A DNA stretch of 64,000 nt from Cellulomonas sp. 73-92 (GCF_001898175.1 NZ_MKTH01000008.1:1-64000), one strand, 5' to 3'; positions 1 through 8,817 are shown, counted from the first letter of the stretch. Made by a program: numbers and translations. The notes: generated from the sequence alone by a model not told the origin.

Positions 1-1
1 G

Positions 2-1444
2 GCCGCGTTCGATCACCTGCTGGGTGCGTTGGCGGCGGGGGAGTTGTCGCGGCGGGCGTCGATGAACCCGTTGTGGCGCCAGCCGGTGCCGTCGCGCACG
101 TGTGTGGCCGGTGATGAGCTGGCGATGCGGCTGGGCTGGTCGCGTCCGGCCGCCAACCGGCTGGTGCGTGATGGGCGGGCGTTGGGTGCGCAGCTGTTGC
201 CGGTGGCCGACGCGGTCCGCGACGGGCTGCTCGATCTTGCCAAGCTGCGGGTGCTGAGCGACCGGTTGGCTGACCGGGCCTACCAGCTGTCCTGGCCGGT
301 GCTGGAGCAGGTCCTGCCGCAGGCGTCGCTGCGCACCCCGACGCAGCTGGCCGCCGACGTGGACCGGGCCCTGCTGGCCGCCGACCCCGAGGATGCCGCG
401 ATACGCCTGCCAAAGGCGTTGGCGGCCCGGCACGTGTGCCACCCCCGCCGGCTGCCGGACGGGATGGCCGGCCTATGGGCCGTCCTCCCGGCCACCGACG
501 CGGCGCGGATCGACGGCACGTTGGAGGCCACCGCCCGCGCCGCGCGGGCCGCCGGGGACCCGCGCACCCTGGACCAGCTGCGCGCCGACACCCTGACCGA
601 CCTAGCCACCGGCACCGCCCTGCTCGCCGGCACCACGTTGATGCTGGGCGGGAACGGTGTGGGCGGCGACACCCGACATGACGCTGCGACGACCACCGAC
701 GCCGCGCTCGGATCCAGCCTCGTGGCGCCCCCGGACGGCACCGACCAGGAGACCGACGGCATCGACCGCGCGCCCGACGGCGCTCACCGAGGGCCGGACG
801 AGGTCGACCTGGAGACCGACATCGACCACGAGCAGGGCGCCTGGCCGGCCGGCCAGGCGCGTCCGCCGGGGCGGGCCGCTCCCGGCATCCGGATCCCCAA
901 GGTCCGCATCGACGTCACCGTCGCCTTGTCCACCTTGATGGGACTGGACGACCAGCCGGCTGAGCTGGCCGGGTTCGGACCGATCGCTGCCGAGCAGGCC
1001 CGTGCCCTGGCACTCGGGGGAACCTGGCGTCGCATCGTCACCGACCCACTGACCGGCGCCGTGCTGGACGTCGGACGCACCCGCTACCGGCCACCAGCAG
1101 CCCTGGCCGAGCACGTTCTGGCCCGCGACCAGGTCTGCGCCGGACCCGGCTGCAGTGTGCCCGGGCCCCGCTGCGACATCGACCACACCACCGAGTACCA
1201 CAGCACCCCCGCCAACGGCTCGCCCGTGCCCGGCACCACCTCGGCCGGCAATCTCGGACCCCTGTCCACCCGATGCCACCGACTGAAGACCGACGGCGGC
1301 TTCACCCTGCGACAGATGGCCCCCGGCGTGTTCGAGTGGCACACCCCCGCCGGACTGACCTACCGCGTCACCCCCGGCAACCACGGGCGAACCGAGAAGC
1401 TCGACAAGCACCCCCGCGCCATCCCCGACAACCCACCCTTCTGA
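2..1444 (+). CDS. DUF222 / HNH endonuclease domain protein (13E12-repeat type), 5' end missing
   Basis: The frame is open to the left edge of the window, so the true start lies upstream. About the first 200 visible residues match the helical DUF222 region of the actinobacterial 13E12-repeat family. A low-complexity Asp/Thr-rich linker follows. The C-terminal 100 residues carry a Cys-rich HNH nuclease fold: CAGPGC, then DIDHT (first His), an N-L pair (SAGNLGPLS) and a closing H-R-L-K. Members are usually 400-550 residues and occur in many copies per genome; their physiological role is unproven, although mobile or selfish behaviour is often suspected. The gene meets a possible truncated gene on the other strand at its 3' end. 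Family assignment is firm, function is not. Confidence 0.85.
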   Translation, partial: AAFDHLLGALAAGELSRRASMNPLWRQPVPSRTCVAGDELAMRLGWSRPAANRLVRDGRALGAQLLPVADAVRDGLLDLAKLRVLSDRLADRAYQLSWPVLEQVLPQASLRTPTQLAADVDRALLAADPEDAAIRLPKALAARHVCHPRRLPDGMAGLWAVLPATDAARIDGTLEATARAARAAGDPRTLDQLRADTLTDLATGTALLAGTTLMLGGNGVGGDTRHDAATTTDAALGSSLVAPPDGTDQETDGIDRAPDGAHRGPDEVDLETDIDHEQGAWPAGQARPPGRAAPGIRIPKVRIDVTVALSTLMGLDDQPAELAGFGPIAAEQARALALGGTWRRIVTDPLTGAVLDVGRTRYRPPAALAEHVLARDQVCAGPGCSVPGPRCDIDHTTEYHSTPANGSPVPGTTSAGNLGPLSTRCHRLKTDGGFTLRQMAPGVFEWHTPAGLTYRVTPGNHGRTEKLDKHPRAIPDNPPF

Positions 1445-1618
1445 CCAGCAGAGACGCCCGGTCAGCAGGCCGGGGTGGCCGGACCGCTCGGCGCGCAGCC
1501 TCGAGCCGCGCGCCACATGTCCCCGCAGCTCCGCGGGCCGCTCCTCGTCGTGCAACATCGACGGCACGAGACGCACGAGGGCGAGGCCCCACGGCGGGTC
1601 CAGCTCGCGGGACGTCAC
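1445..1618 (-). pseudogene. possible truncated gene: 5' fragment, about 58 codons
   Basis: Reading leftwards from a GTG at 1618 (peptide begins MTSRELDPPWGLALVRLVP), about 58 codons run with almost every third position G or C, as in real genes here, and the peptide is mixed in composition. At about 1445 this frame enters the antisense of the HNH gene and loses that look. I read it as the surviving start of a gene cut by, or decayed next to, the DUF222/HNH gene. I do not recognise the family. It could be non-coding sequence with a chance open frame. Confidence 0.3.
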
Positions 1619-1619
1619 G

Positions 1620-1655
1620 CCGGGGCGTAGGGGTTCAGCAGGGCAAGCGCCCCGG
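1620..1655 (-). terminator. candidate terminator downstream of gpsA
   Basis: Inverted repeat CCGGGGCG (1620-1627) and CGCCCCGG (1648-1655) with a 20-base loop, starting 12 bases past the gpsA stop on its transcribed strand. There is no T tract, which is common in this GC range. Confidence 0.35.
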
Positions 1656-1666
1656 ACCTCCGCTCG

Positions 1667-2689
1667 CTAGGAGGCGTCCAGCGGTACGTCGGCCGCCTCG
1701 GCCTTCATCGGCCGGCCGAGGAGCATCGGCGCCAGGTCGTCGACCGGCAGGCCCTCGAAGAGCACCTTGGCGACCGCGTCGGTGATGGGCATGTCGACCT
1801 CGAGGGTGGCCGCGAGCTCGGCGACCGCGCGGCTCGTCTTGACCCCCTCGGCGGTGCCCTCGGTGCGGGTGATCGCCTCGTCCAGACCCGCTCCCTGGCC
1901 CAGCAGCACGCCGAGCGAGTGGTTGCGGGACAGCGGCGACGCGCAGGTCGCCATGAGGTCCCCGGCGCCGGCCAGGCCGGCGAAGGTCTCACCGTCCGCG
2001 CCGAGCCGCAGGCCCAGCCGGCGGATCTCCGCCAGGCCGCGCGTGACCAGCGTCGCCGTCGTGTTGTAGCCGAGCCCCCGGCCCTGCGCGATGCCGACCG
2101 CGATCGCGATGACGTTCTTCACCGCGCCGCACAGCTCCACGCCGACGACGTCGGACGACGTGTACGGACGGAAGTACGCGGTCTGCACGGTCCGGGCGAC
2201 GAGGGTCGCGGTGTCGTCGGAGACCGAGGCGATGACCGTCGCCGTCGGCTGGCGGGCGGCGATCTCCTTGGCGAGGTTCGGGCCCGACAGCACCGCGACA
2301 CGCTCGTCGGGCAGCGCCAGCGCCTGCGCGAGCATCCGCGACGCCAGCACGTCCGTCGCCAGCTCCACGCCCTTCATCAGCGAGACGACCGGCACGCCCG
2401 GCGGGACGGCCGCGGCCATCGGGGCCAGCGCCTCGCGGGCGACCTGCACGGGGACGGCCACCGCGACCAGGTCCGCCCCGGCCAGCACGTCCGCGGCGTC
2501 CGACGAAGCCCGGATAATCTCCGGCAGCAGCACGCCGGGCAGGTGCGCGTCGTTGACGTGCGTGGCGTTCATCCGCCGGCACAACGCGTCGTCGTGCCCC
2601 CACACGGCGACGTCGCACCCGGCGTCGGCGAGCACCTGGGCGAAGGTCGTGCCCCAGGCCCCGCTGCCGATGACGGCGGCGCGTGTCAT
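1667..2689 (-). CDS. gpsA: NAD(P)-dependent glycerol-3-phosphate dehydrogenase
   Basis: Reduces dihydroxyacetone phosphate to sn-glycerol-3-phosphate, the backbone for phospholipid synthesis; cytosolic. 340 residues, the usual length. The Rossmann motif GSGAWG is at residues 8-13. The family blocks SLMKG (K106), SGPNLAKEI (about 135-143) and GAVKNVIAIA with catalytic Lys191 are all present. The ATG at 2689 overlaps the stop of plsC by 4 bases, so translation is probably coupled. The pairing with an acyltransferase fits a two-gene unit from glycerol-3-phosphate towards phosphatidic acid. Nothing is missing or unusual. Confidence 0.97.
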   Translation of the reverse strand: MTRAAVIGSGAWGTTFAQVLADAGCDVAVWGHDDALCRRMNATHVNDAHLPGVLLPEIIRASSDAADVLAGADLVAVAVPVQVAREALAPMAAAVPPGVPVVSLMKGVELATDVLASRMLAQALALPDERVAVLSGPNLAKEIAARQPTATVIASVSDDTATLVARTVQTAYFRPYTSSDVVGVELCGAVKNVIAIAVGIAQGRGLGYNTTATLVTRGLAEIRRLGLRLGADGETFAGLAGAGDLMATCASPLSRNHSLGVLLGQGAGLDEAITRTEGTAEGVKTSRAVAELAATLEVDMPITDAVAKVLFEGLPVDDLAPMLLGRPMKAEAADVPLDAS

Positions 2690-3441
2690 CGACCCGCCAC
2701 CGGCGGGTAGACGGTCTTGCGCTCCTCGTACTCGGGGTGGTCGCGCAGGTCGAAGCGCGGCTTCGGCGCCGCCTCACCCCGGATCTGCTCGAGCAGCGCG
2801 GTGATGGCGTCGAGCACGCGGTCGGTGGCCTCGCGCAGCACGAGCGCGTCGGTGGGCCGGTCGTACAGGTCGTCCAGCGGGACGGGCGTGCCGACGACCA
2901 CCCAGACCTGCTTGCGCGGGAACGGCCTGAACTTCTTCGAGTACCGCGGCAGGAGCTCGGTGGCCCCCCACTGCGCGATGGGCACCACCGGCGCGCGGCT
3001 CGCCAGCGCCAGCCGAGCGACACCCGTCTTGCCCGCCATCGGCCACAGGTCTGGGTCGCGGGTCAGCGTTCCCTCCGGGAACACCGCGACGACCTCCCCG
3101 GCGGCCAGGGCCCTGGTGGCGGGCCCGAGCGAGTCGGCGGCGCGCGAGCCGCCCCGGTCCACCGGGAGCTGGCCGGTGGCCCGCAGGATCGCACCGAGCA
3201 CGGGGACCTTGAACAGCGACGCCTTGGCGAGGATGCGCGGCGCGATGCCGTTGTCCCACAGCACGTGCGCGAACGTCAGCGGGTCGATCTCGGTGGCGTG
3301 GTTCCCGGCGGCGATGAAGCCGCCGTCACGCCGGAGGTTCTCGGTGCCGCGCCAGTCGCGACGTGTCGTCGCCCGCAGGAAGGGCCGGACGATCGCGGCG
3401 ACGAAGCGATAGGCGCCGTTGGCGCGCGCCGGGTGAGCCAT
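2686..3441 (-). CDS. plsC: 1-acyl-sn-glycerol-3-phosphate acyltransferase (PlsC family)
   Basis: Transfers a fatty acyl chain to lysophosphatidic acid to give phosphatidic acid, at the inner face of the membrane. 251 residues. The catalytic NHxxxxD box is NHATEIDP (His48, Asp53) and the glycerol-phosphate binding block is FPEGT (121-125). The sequence runs 4 bases into gpsA. A TAGAGT hexamer ends 8 bases before the ATG and there is no ribosome-binding site, so a leaderless message is likely. PlsC paralogues are common in actinobacteria and the acyl acceptor could differ; the genomic link to gpsA favours phosphatidate synthesis. Confidence 0.92.
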   Translation of the reverse strand: MAHPARANGAYRFVAAIVRPFLRATTRRDWRGTENLRRDGGFIAAGNHATEIDPLTFAHVLWDNGIAPRILAKASLFKVPVLGAILRATGQLPVDRGGSRAADSLGPATRALAAGEVVAVFPEGTLTRDPDLWPMAGKTGVARLALASRAPVVPIAQWGATELLPRYSKKFRPFPRKQVWVVVGTPVPLDDLYDRPTDALVLREATDRVLDAITALLEQIRGEAAPKPRFDLRDHPEYEERKTVYPPVAGR

Positions 3442-3449
3442 GGGAGCCG

Positions 3450-3455
3450 ACTCTA
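3450..3455 (-). promoter_or_regulatory. -10 hexamer of plsC-gpsA (leaderless)
   Basis: TAGAGT on the minus strand, 8 bases before the plsC ATG. Confidence 0.45.
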
Positions 3456-3510
3456 GCCGGACGCCGACGGCCCCACCGACCGGGACCGCGCGGCTCGTCC
3501 GGGCGCCAGA

Positions 3511-4848
3511 TCAGCGCTTCGGGGCCTCGCGGCTGAACGAGGCACCGAGCGCCGCGAGCTTCTCGGTGAACCGCTCGTACCCGCGGTCGATGAGGCTGAT
3601 GCCGCGCACGGACGAGGTCCCCTTCGCGGTGAGCGCCGCGATGAGGTGGCTGAACCCGCCGCGCAGGTCGGGCACCTCGATGGCCGCCGCCGTCAGGGTC
3701 GTCGGGCCGGAGATGACCGCCGAGTGGTAGAAGTTCCGCTGCCCGAACCGGCAGGGCCGCGACCCGAGGCACTCCTTGTAGACCTGGATGGTCGCGCCCA
3801 TGCCGACGAGCGCGTCGACGAACCCGAACCGGTTCTCGTACACCGTCTCGTGGACGATCGACAGGCCGCTGGCCTGCGTCAGGGCCACCACGAGCGGCTG
3901 CTGCCAGTCGGTCATGAACCCGGGGTGCACGTCGGTCTCGAGCTGGATCGACCGCAGGTCGCCGCCCGGGTGGTAGAAGCGGATGCCGTCGTCCTCGACG
4001 ACGAACTCGCCGCCGACCTTGCGGAAGGTGTTGAGGAAGGTCGTCATCTCCGGCTGCGTCGCGCCCCGGACGAAGATGTCGCCCCCGGTGGCGAGCGCCG
4101 CCGACGCCCAGGACGCGGCCTCGATCCGGTCCGCGAGCGCGGTGTGGGAGAACCCGATGAGCCGGTCGACGCCCTCGATGCGGATCACGCGGTCGGTGTC
4201 GACCGAGATGATCGCGCCCATCTTCTGCAGGACGTTGATGAGGTCCATGATCTCGGGCTCGATCGCCGCGCCCGAGAGCTCGGTCTTGCCCTCGGCCCGC
4301 ACCGCGGTGAGCAGCAGCTGCTCGGTCGCACCGACGCTCGGGTACGGCAGCGCGACCTTGGTGCCGGTCAGCCCGTTCGGCGCGAGGATGTGGATCCCGT
4401 TCTCGCGCTTGTCCACCACGGCGCCGAACTGGCGAAGGATGTCGAGGTGGTAGTTGATCGGCCGGTCGCCGATGCGGCAGCCGCCCAGGTCCGGGATGAA
4501 CGCCTCGCCGAGCCGGTGCAGCAGCGGGCCGCAGAACAGGATCGGGATGCGGCTGGACCCGGCGAGCGTGTCGATGTCGGCCACGACGGCGGAGTCCACG
4601 TTCGTCGGGTCGATCCGCACCGTGCCGGCCTCGGCGTCGTGGTCCACCGCGACGCCGTGGAGCTCGAGCAGGGACGACACCACCTGGACGTCGCGGATCT
4701 CCGGCACGTTGCGCAGCACGCTCGGCGTCTCGCCGAGCAGGGCCGCGACCATGGCCTTGGAGACGAAGTTCTTCGCGCCCCGCACGGTGATCTCACCCGA
4801 GAGGGGGTTTCCTCCGTCGACGTAGAGCAGGTCATCCATGGGGCACAT
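3511..4848 (-). CDS. murA: UDP-N-acetylglucosamine 1-carboxyvinyltransferase
   Basis: First committed step of peptidoglycan synthesis: adds enolpyruvate from PEP to UDP-GlcNAc in the cytosol. 445 residues of the EPSP-synthase fold. The UDP-sugar-binding RGAKN (Lys26) is present, and the PEP-binding loop GGCRIGDRP has Cys124 where mycobacteria have Asp. Fosfomycin alkylates this Cys, so intrinsic fosfomycin resistance through MurA is not expected. The start at 4848 is preceded by GGGAG at good spacing; the next ATG (4839) is not. It is transcribed alone, with HU upstream on the same strand. Confidence 0.96.
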   Translation of the reverse strand: MCPMDDLLYVDGGNPLSGEITVRGAKNFVSKAMVAALLGETPSVLRNVPEIRDVQVVSSLLELHGVAVDHDAEAGTVRIDPTNVDSAVVADIDTLAGSSRIPILFCGPLLHRLGEAFIPDLGGCRIGDRPINYHLDILRQFGAVVDKRENGIHILAPNGLTGTKVALPYPSVGATEQLLLTAVRAEGKTELSGAAIEPEIMDLINVLQKMGAIISVDTDRVIRIEGVDRLIGFSHTALADRIEAASWASAALATGGDIFVRGATQPEMTTFLNTFRKVGGEFVVEDDGIRFYHPGGDLRSIQLETDVHPGFMTDWQQPLVVALTQASGLSIVHETVYENRFGFVDALVGMGATIQVYKECLGSRPCRFGQRNFYHSAVISGPTTLTAAAIEVPDLRGGFSHLIAALTAKGTSSVRGISLIDRGYERFTEKLAALGASFSREAPKR

Positions 4849-4944
4849 CGTCTCCCACGGTTGGCGTCACCCGCACTCCGACGCCCCTGGGCCGGATGAT
4901 CCGCGCGAAACCCACACAGAGTCTGTGAGGCCGTTGTGCGGTGG

Positions 4945-5424
4945 CTACTTCTTCTTGCCCGACTTCTTGCCCTTGGCGTCCTTGCCCTTGTGCTTGTCGT
5001 CCTTCGCCGCCGGCTTGGCGGCCTTGGCGACCTTCTTGGGCGCGGGCTTCGCCGGCTTGGCCGGCCGCGCCGCCTTCGCCGGCGCCTCGGGCACGACGAG
5101 CGACGCGTAGCCGTCCGCGAGCGAGCCGACGGGGCGCAGCGACGTCCCGCCGCCGTCCACCGCGGTGCGGAGCCCGGCACCGGGGTGGAACCGCGGCACC
5201 GTCGTAGCGGCCACCGGAACCGTCTCGCCGGTGCGGGGGTTGCGCGCCGTGCGGGCGCCGCGGGCGACGGGCTCGAACGAGCCGAAGCCGACGAGCGTCA
5301 CCTTCTCCCCCGCCGCCAGGGCGGCGGTGATCTCCCCGAGCACGGCGTCGACCGCGTGGGCGGCCTGGGCCGGCGTGGCGCCCCGCGCCGCGATGCGCTG
5401 GGCGAGCTGCGACTTGCTGACCAT
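4945..5424 (-). CDS. hup: HU family nucleoid protein with Lys/Ala-rich tail
   Basis: Small dimeric DNA-bending protein of the nucleoid. Residues 1-90 are the HU fold: MVSKSQLAQRIA start, the GFGSF turn, and the beta-arm RNPRTGETV. The last 40 or so residues form a Lys/Ala/Pro tail ending KKSGKKK, as in mycobacterial HupB and other actinobacterial HU proteins, which adds non-specific DNA affinity. 159 residues in all. An AGGAGG ribosome site precedes the ATG, and TACCGT (minus strand, 5451-5456) is a reasonable -10, so unlike many neighbours it has a short leader. Confidence 0.95.
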   Translation of the reverse strand: MVSKSQLAQRIAARGATPAQAAHAVDAVLGEITAALAAGEKVTLVGFGSFEPVARGARTARNPRTGETVPVAATTVPRFHPGAGLRTAVDGGGTSLRPVGSLADGYASLVVPEAPAKAARPAKPAKPAPKKVAKAAKPAAKDDKHKGKDAKGKKSGKKK

Positions 5425-5495
5425 GGCGGGCCTCCTTCGTCGTGCCGCTCACGGTACTGGCGCGCCGCGGGCCGCGCGCCCGAATCGCCGGGTCG

Positions 5496-6161
5496 CTACC
5501 GCGTGCGCGTGGCGCCGAGCGTGAGCGGCACCGGGCGCGCCGGCTCGACCGGCTGCGGCGGCAGGTGCTTGGCGGGCAGCGTCGTCGGCCGCCACGCCTC
5601 GCGCCGGGCCTCGAACTCGGTGATGTCCTGCGCGTGCTGGAGCGTCAGCCCGATGTCGTCGAGCCCCTCCATCAGCCGCCAGCGCGTGTAGTCGTCGATG
5701 CCGATCGACACCACCACGTCGTCGCACGTCGCGGTCCGCGCGACGAGGTCGACCGTCACCTCGGTGCCCGGGCGGGTCTCAAGGATCTTCCAGATCAGCT
5801 CGACGTCCTCGGCCGAGACCGTCGCCGCGACGAGGCCCTGCTTGCCCGCGTTGCCACGGAAGATGTCCGCGAACCGGGGCGACAGCACCACGCGGAACCC
5901 GTAGTCCTTGAGCGCCCACACCGCGTGCTCGCGCGACGAGCCGGTGCCGAAGTCCGCGCCGGCGACGAGCACCGACCCGGCCCGGTAGGCGTCCTGGTTG
6001 AGGACGAACGCGGGGTCGTTGCGCCACGCGGAGAACAACGCGTCCTCGAACCCGGTCCGGGTGACCCGCTTGAGGAACACCGCCGGGATGATCTGGTCGG
6101 TGTCGACGTTGCTGCGCCGCAGCGGGACGCCGACGCCGGTGTGCTGGGTGAACTTCTCCAT
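5496..6161 (-). CDS. leuD: 3-isopropylmalate dehydratase small subunit
   Basis: Swivel-domain subunit that completes the active site of isopropylmalate isomerase (2- to 3-isopropylmalate, leucine pathway). 221 residues, slightly longer than the usual 195-205. Characteristic blocks: [11 protein letters not shown] near the N-terminus, [17 protein letters not shown], and [14 protein letters not shown]. The ATG at 6161 lies 17 bases after the leuC stop with an AGGAGA ribosome site between, so the pair is one operon. The last 30 residues (Pro/Arg-rich) extend past the family core. Confidence 0.96.
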   Translation of the reverse strand: MEKFTQHTGVGVPLRRSNVDTDQIIPAVFLKRVTRTGFEDALFSAWRNDPAFVLNQDAYRAGSVLVAGADFGTGSSREHAVWALKDYGFRVVLSPRFADIFRGNAGKQGLVAATVSAEDVELIWKILETRPGTEVTVDLVARTATCDDVVVSIGIDDYTRWRLMEGLDDIGLTLQHAQDITEFEARREAWRPTTLPAKHLPPQPVEPARPVPLTLGATRTR

Positions 6162-6178
6162 CGCCGATCTCCTGCGGA

Positions 6179-7651
6179 TCAGACCTGCACCGTCAGGTGC
6201 GGGTCGAGGGGGGCCAGGGGGCTGCCGTCGACCGTCGTGCCCGCCGGCAGGTCGAGGTCGGCCAGGGACGAGAGCGTGCCGCGGATCGCGGTGGCGGCCG
6301 CGACGAGCGGGCTGACGAGGTGGGTGCGCCCGCCCTTGCCCTGCCGGCCCTCGAAGTTGCGGTTGGACGTCGAGGCGGCGCGCTCGCCCGGCGCCAGCTG
6401 GTCGGGGTTCATGCCGAGGCACATCGAGCACCCGGCGTTGCGCCACTCCGCGCCGAAGTCGAGGAAGATCCGGTCCAGCCCCTCCGCCTCGGCCTGCAGC
6501 CGCACGCGCGCGGAGGCGGGCACGACGAGCACGCGGACGCTGTCGGCCTTGCGCCGGCCCCGGACGACCTTCGCGACGGACCGGAGGTCCTCGATGCGGC
6601 CGTTGGTGCACGAGCCGATGAACACCGTGTCGACCGTGATGTCACGCAGCGGCTGCCCGGGCGTCAGGCCCATGTACTCGATGGCGCGCTCGGCGGCGAG
6701 GCGGGTCGCCTCGTCGGCGATCTCCTCCGGCACCGGGACGCTGGCCGACAGCGGCAAGCCCTGACCGGGGTTCGTGCCCCACGTGACGTACGGCTCGATG
6801 TCCTTCGCCTGCAGCACGACCTCGGCGTCGTAGGTCGCGTCGTCGTCGGACCGCAGGGTGCGCCAGTACTCGACGGCGGCGTCCCAGTCGCCGCCCTCCG
6901 GAGCGTGCGGGCGACCCTTGAGGTAGGCGAAGGTCGTCTCGTCGGGCGCGATCATCCCGGCGCGGGCGCCGGCCTCGATCGACATGTTGCAGACCGTCAT
7001 GCGCGCCTCCATCGAGAGCGCGCGGATCGCGTCGCCGCGGTACTCCAGGACGTAGCCCTGGCCGCCGCCGGTGCCGATCTTGGCGATGATCGCCAGGATG
7101 ATGTCCTTGCTGGTCGCACCCGCGGGCAGCTCGCCCTCGACCGTGATCGCCATCGTCTTGAACGGCGTGAGCGGCAGCGTCTGCGTGGCCAGCACGTGCT
7201 CGACCTCGCTCGTGCCGATGCCGAAGGCCAGCGCGCCGAACGCGCCGTGCGTCGAGGTGTGGGAGTCGCCGCAGACGACCGTCAGGCCCGGCATCGTCAG
7301 GCCGAGCTGGGGGCCGACCTGGTGGACGATCCCCTGGTCGGCGTCGCCGAGCGAGTGGATCCGGACGCCGAACTCCGCCGCGTTGGCGCGCAGCGTCTCG
7401 ATCTGTGTCCGGCTGGTGGCGTCGGCGATCGGCAGGTCGATGTCGAGCGTCGGGGTGTTGTGGTCCTCGGTCGCGATCGTCAGGTCCGGGCGCCGAACCT
7501 TCCGGCCGGCGAGGCGCAGGCCCTCGAACGCCTGCGGGCTGGTCACCTCGTGGACGAGGTGGAGGTCGATGTAGAGGATGTCCGGCGCGCCGTCCTCACC
7601 GCGGCGCACGACGTGCGCCTGCCAGACCTTCTCCGCCAGCGTTCCCGCCAT
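6179..7651 (-). CDS. leuC: 3-isopropylmalate dehydratase large subunit
   Basis: Aconitase-type [4Fe-4S] subunit of isopropylmalate isomerase. 490 residues from the ATG at 7651. The cluster ligands are Cys348 ([11 protein letters not shown]) and Cys408/Cys411 (CSMCLGMNP). The substrate block [14 protein letters not shown] is at 127-139. The family N-terminus ([10 protein letters not shown]) fixes the start. The frame stays open another 37 codons upstream to 7762, but that stretch has no family similarity. Expression should be under the divergent IclR-type regulator, whose likely operator lies 110 bases upstream. Confidence 0.97.
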   Translation of the reverse strand: MAGTLAEKVWQAHVVRRGEDGAPDILYIDLHLVHEVTSPQAFEGLRLAGRKVRRPDLTIATEDHNTPTLDIDLPIADATSRTQIETLRANAAEFGVRIHSLGDADQGIVHQVGPQLGLTMPGLTVVCGDSHTSTHGAFGALAFGIGTSEVEHVLATQTLPLTPFKTMAITVEGELPAGATSKDIILAIIAKIGTGGGQGYVLEYRGDAIRALSMEARMTVCNMSIEAGARAGMIAPDETTFAYLKGRPHAPEGGDWDAAVEYWRTLRSDDDATYDAEVVLQAKDIEPYVTWGTNPGQGLPLSASVPVPEEIADEATRLAAERAIEYMGLTPGQPLRDITVDTVFIGSCTNGRIEDLRSVAKVVRGRRKADSVRVLVVPASARVRLQAEAEGLDRIFLDFGAEWRNAGCSMCLGMNPDQLAPGERAASTSNRNFEGRQGKGGRTHLVSPLVAAATAIRGTLSSLADLDLPAGTTVDGSPLAPLDPHLTVQV

Positions 7652-7761
7652 GTCGCCTGTCCCTCGTGCTCGTTCTCGTCCGGATCCCCGGATTACTGTG
7701 GCTCCGGCGTCCGCGCGTCGGTCGAGGCGTCTCACGCCCGGGGTTGGTGCCCCGACTTGCA

Positions 7762-7785
7762 TCTCAGTAGACGAGACGACAATAT
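7762..7785. promoter_or_regulatory. divergent leuC / regulator promoter with candidate operator
   Basis: An imperfect dyad TCTC-7-GAGA spans 7762-7776. Directly beside it are CAATAT (7780-7785, plus), which ends 6 bases before the regulator ATG, and TATTGT (7779-7784, minus), a good -10 for leuC. The two -10 boxes overlap, so one bound protein could block both promoters. NdgR/LtbR-type regulators are known to bind between their own gene and leuCD; the exact site here is inferred. Confidence 0.5.
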
Positions 7786-7791
7786 CGACCT

Positions 7792-8511
7792 ATGGACAAC
7801 TCTAGCGGAGTCGGCGTCCTGGACAAGGCGGCCGCGGTCCTCAGCGCCCTCGAGGCGGGACCCGCGACGCTCGCCCAGCTGGTGACCGCCACCCACCTCG
7901 CCCGCCCGACCGCGCACCGCCTCGCCGTCGCCCTGGAGCATCACCGCCTGGTCGCGCGTGACCTGCAGGGTCGGTTCGTCCTCGGCCCGCGCCTGTCGGA
8001 GCTGGCCACGGCCGCGGGCGAGGACCGGCTGCTGGCCGCCGCGGGGCCGGTGCTGACCGCGCTGCGGGACCACACCGGCGAGTCGGCCCAGCTCTACCGG
8101 CGCCAGGGCGACATGCGCATCTGCGTCGCGGCCGCCGAGCGGCCCGTGGGCCTGCGCGACTCGATCCCGGTCGGGGCGACGCTGACGATGCTCGCCGGCT
8201 CGGCCGCCCAGGTGCTCCTCGCGTGGGAGGAGCCGGACCGGCTGCACCGCGGCCTGCAGGGCGCCAAGTTCACCGCGACGATCCTGTCCGGCGTGCGCCG
8301 CCGCGGCTGGGCGCAGTCGGTGTCCGAGCGCGAGATCGGTGTCGCCTCCGTGTCCGCGCCGGTGCGGGGCCCGTCCGGTCGCGTCGTCGCCGCGGTGTCG
8401 GTGTCCGGGCCGCTCGAGCGCCTCTCCCGCCAGCCCGGCCGGCTCCATGCCGCCGCCGTGGTGAGCGCCGCCAACCGCCTCACCGAGGTGCTCCGCCGCA
8501 CCGCGGACTGA
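7792..8511 (+). CDS. ndgR: IclR-family regulator of leucine biosynthesis (NdgR/LtbR type)
   Basis: 239 residues: an N-terminal winged helix (about 1-65; ATHLARPTAHRLAVALEHHRLV recognition region) and a C-terminal IclR effector domain (about 75-235). Divergent placement next to leuCD is the classic position of LtbR in Corynebacterium and NdgR in Streptomyces, which repress leuCD and other amino-acid genes. CAATAT ends 6 bases before the ATG with no ribosome site, so a leaderless message and autoregulation through the shared operator are likely. Assignment to this subgroup rests on context plus fold. Confidence 0.88.
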   Translation: MDNSSGVGVLDKAAAVLSALEAGPATLAQLVTATHLARPTAHRLAVALEHHRLVARDLQGRFVLGPRLSELATAAGEDRLLAAAGPVLTALRDHTGESAQLYRRQGDMRICVAAAERPVGLRDSIPVGATLTMLAGSAAQVLLAWEEPDRLHRGLQGAKFTATILSGVRRRGWAQSVSEREIGVASVSAPVRGPSGRVVAAVSVSGPLERLSRQPGRLHAAAVVSAANRLTEVLRRTAD

Positions 8512-8540
8512 CCCCGCCGCGCGAGGCCCCAGCGACGACG

Positions 8541-8570
8541 AAGGCCCGGTCACCTCGGTGACCGGGCCTT
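8541..8570. terminator. strong hairpin terminator after the IclR gene
   Basis: A near-perfect palindrome: AAGGCCCGGTCACC, 2 bases, then its complement ending GGGCCTT. The 13-14 bp stem with T-rich ends begins 29 bases after the regulator stop. By symmetry it could also stop the tRNA transcript arriving from the other strand. Confidence 0.8.
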
Positions 8571-8575
8571 GCTCG

Positions 8576-8648
8576 TACCCCCGACCGGATTCGAACCGGC
8601 GCTACCGCCGTGAGAGGGCGGCGTGCTAGGCCGCTACACAACGGGGGC
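8576..8648 (-). tRNA. tRNA-Glu (CTC)
   Basis: 73 bases on the minus strand. Acceptor GCCCCCG pairs with CGGGGGT plus discriminator A. The anticodon stem CCGCC/GGCGG encloses loop CTCTCAC, giving anticodon CTC. The T-arm carries GGTTCGAATCC. CCA is not encoded. Confidence 0.97.
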
Positions 8649-8735
8649 CTGTCGCGCCACGAGGCCTTGCGGCCCCGCGGGAGTGACCATGCTAGCCGAT
8701 CCGCTCGAGGAGCGGCGACCTCGCAGGTCACAGCG

Positions 8736-8807
8736 CTGGGGTACCAGGATTCGAACCTAGACTAAGGGAACCAGAATCCCTCGTGCTGCCAGTTACACCA
8801 TACCCCA
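8736..8807 (-). tRNA. tRNA-Gln (CTG)
   Basis: 72 bases on the minus strand. Acceptor TGGGGTA pairs with TACCCCA plus discriminator G. The anticodon stem AGGGA/TCCCT encloses loop TTCTGGT, giving anticodon CTG. The T-arm carries GGTTCGAATCC. CCA is not encoded. It lies 87 bases upstream of tRNA-Glu on the same strand, so the two may be co-transcribed. Confidence 0.97.
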
Positions 8808-8817
8808 CCGGGGTATG
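8799..8817 (-). other. hairpin overlapping the 5' end of tRNA-Gln
   Basis: CATACCCC - ACC - GGGGTATG, an 8 bp stem. One arm is the start of the mature tRNA, the other its leader, so in the precursor it competes with the acceptor stem. Confidence 0.5.

Noticed and set aside
7652..7762. In-frame 37-codon N-terminal extension of leuC
   Set aside because: No family similarity; the family start MAGTLAEK at 7651 is clear, and the extension crosses the operator region.
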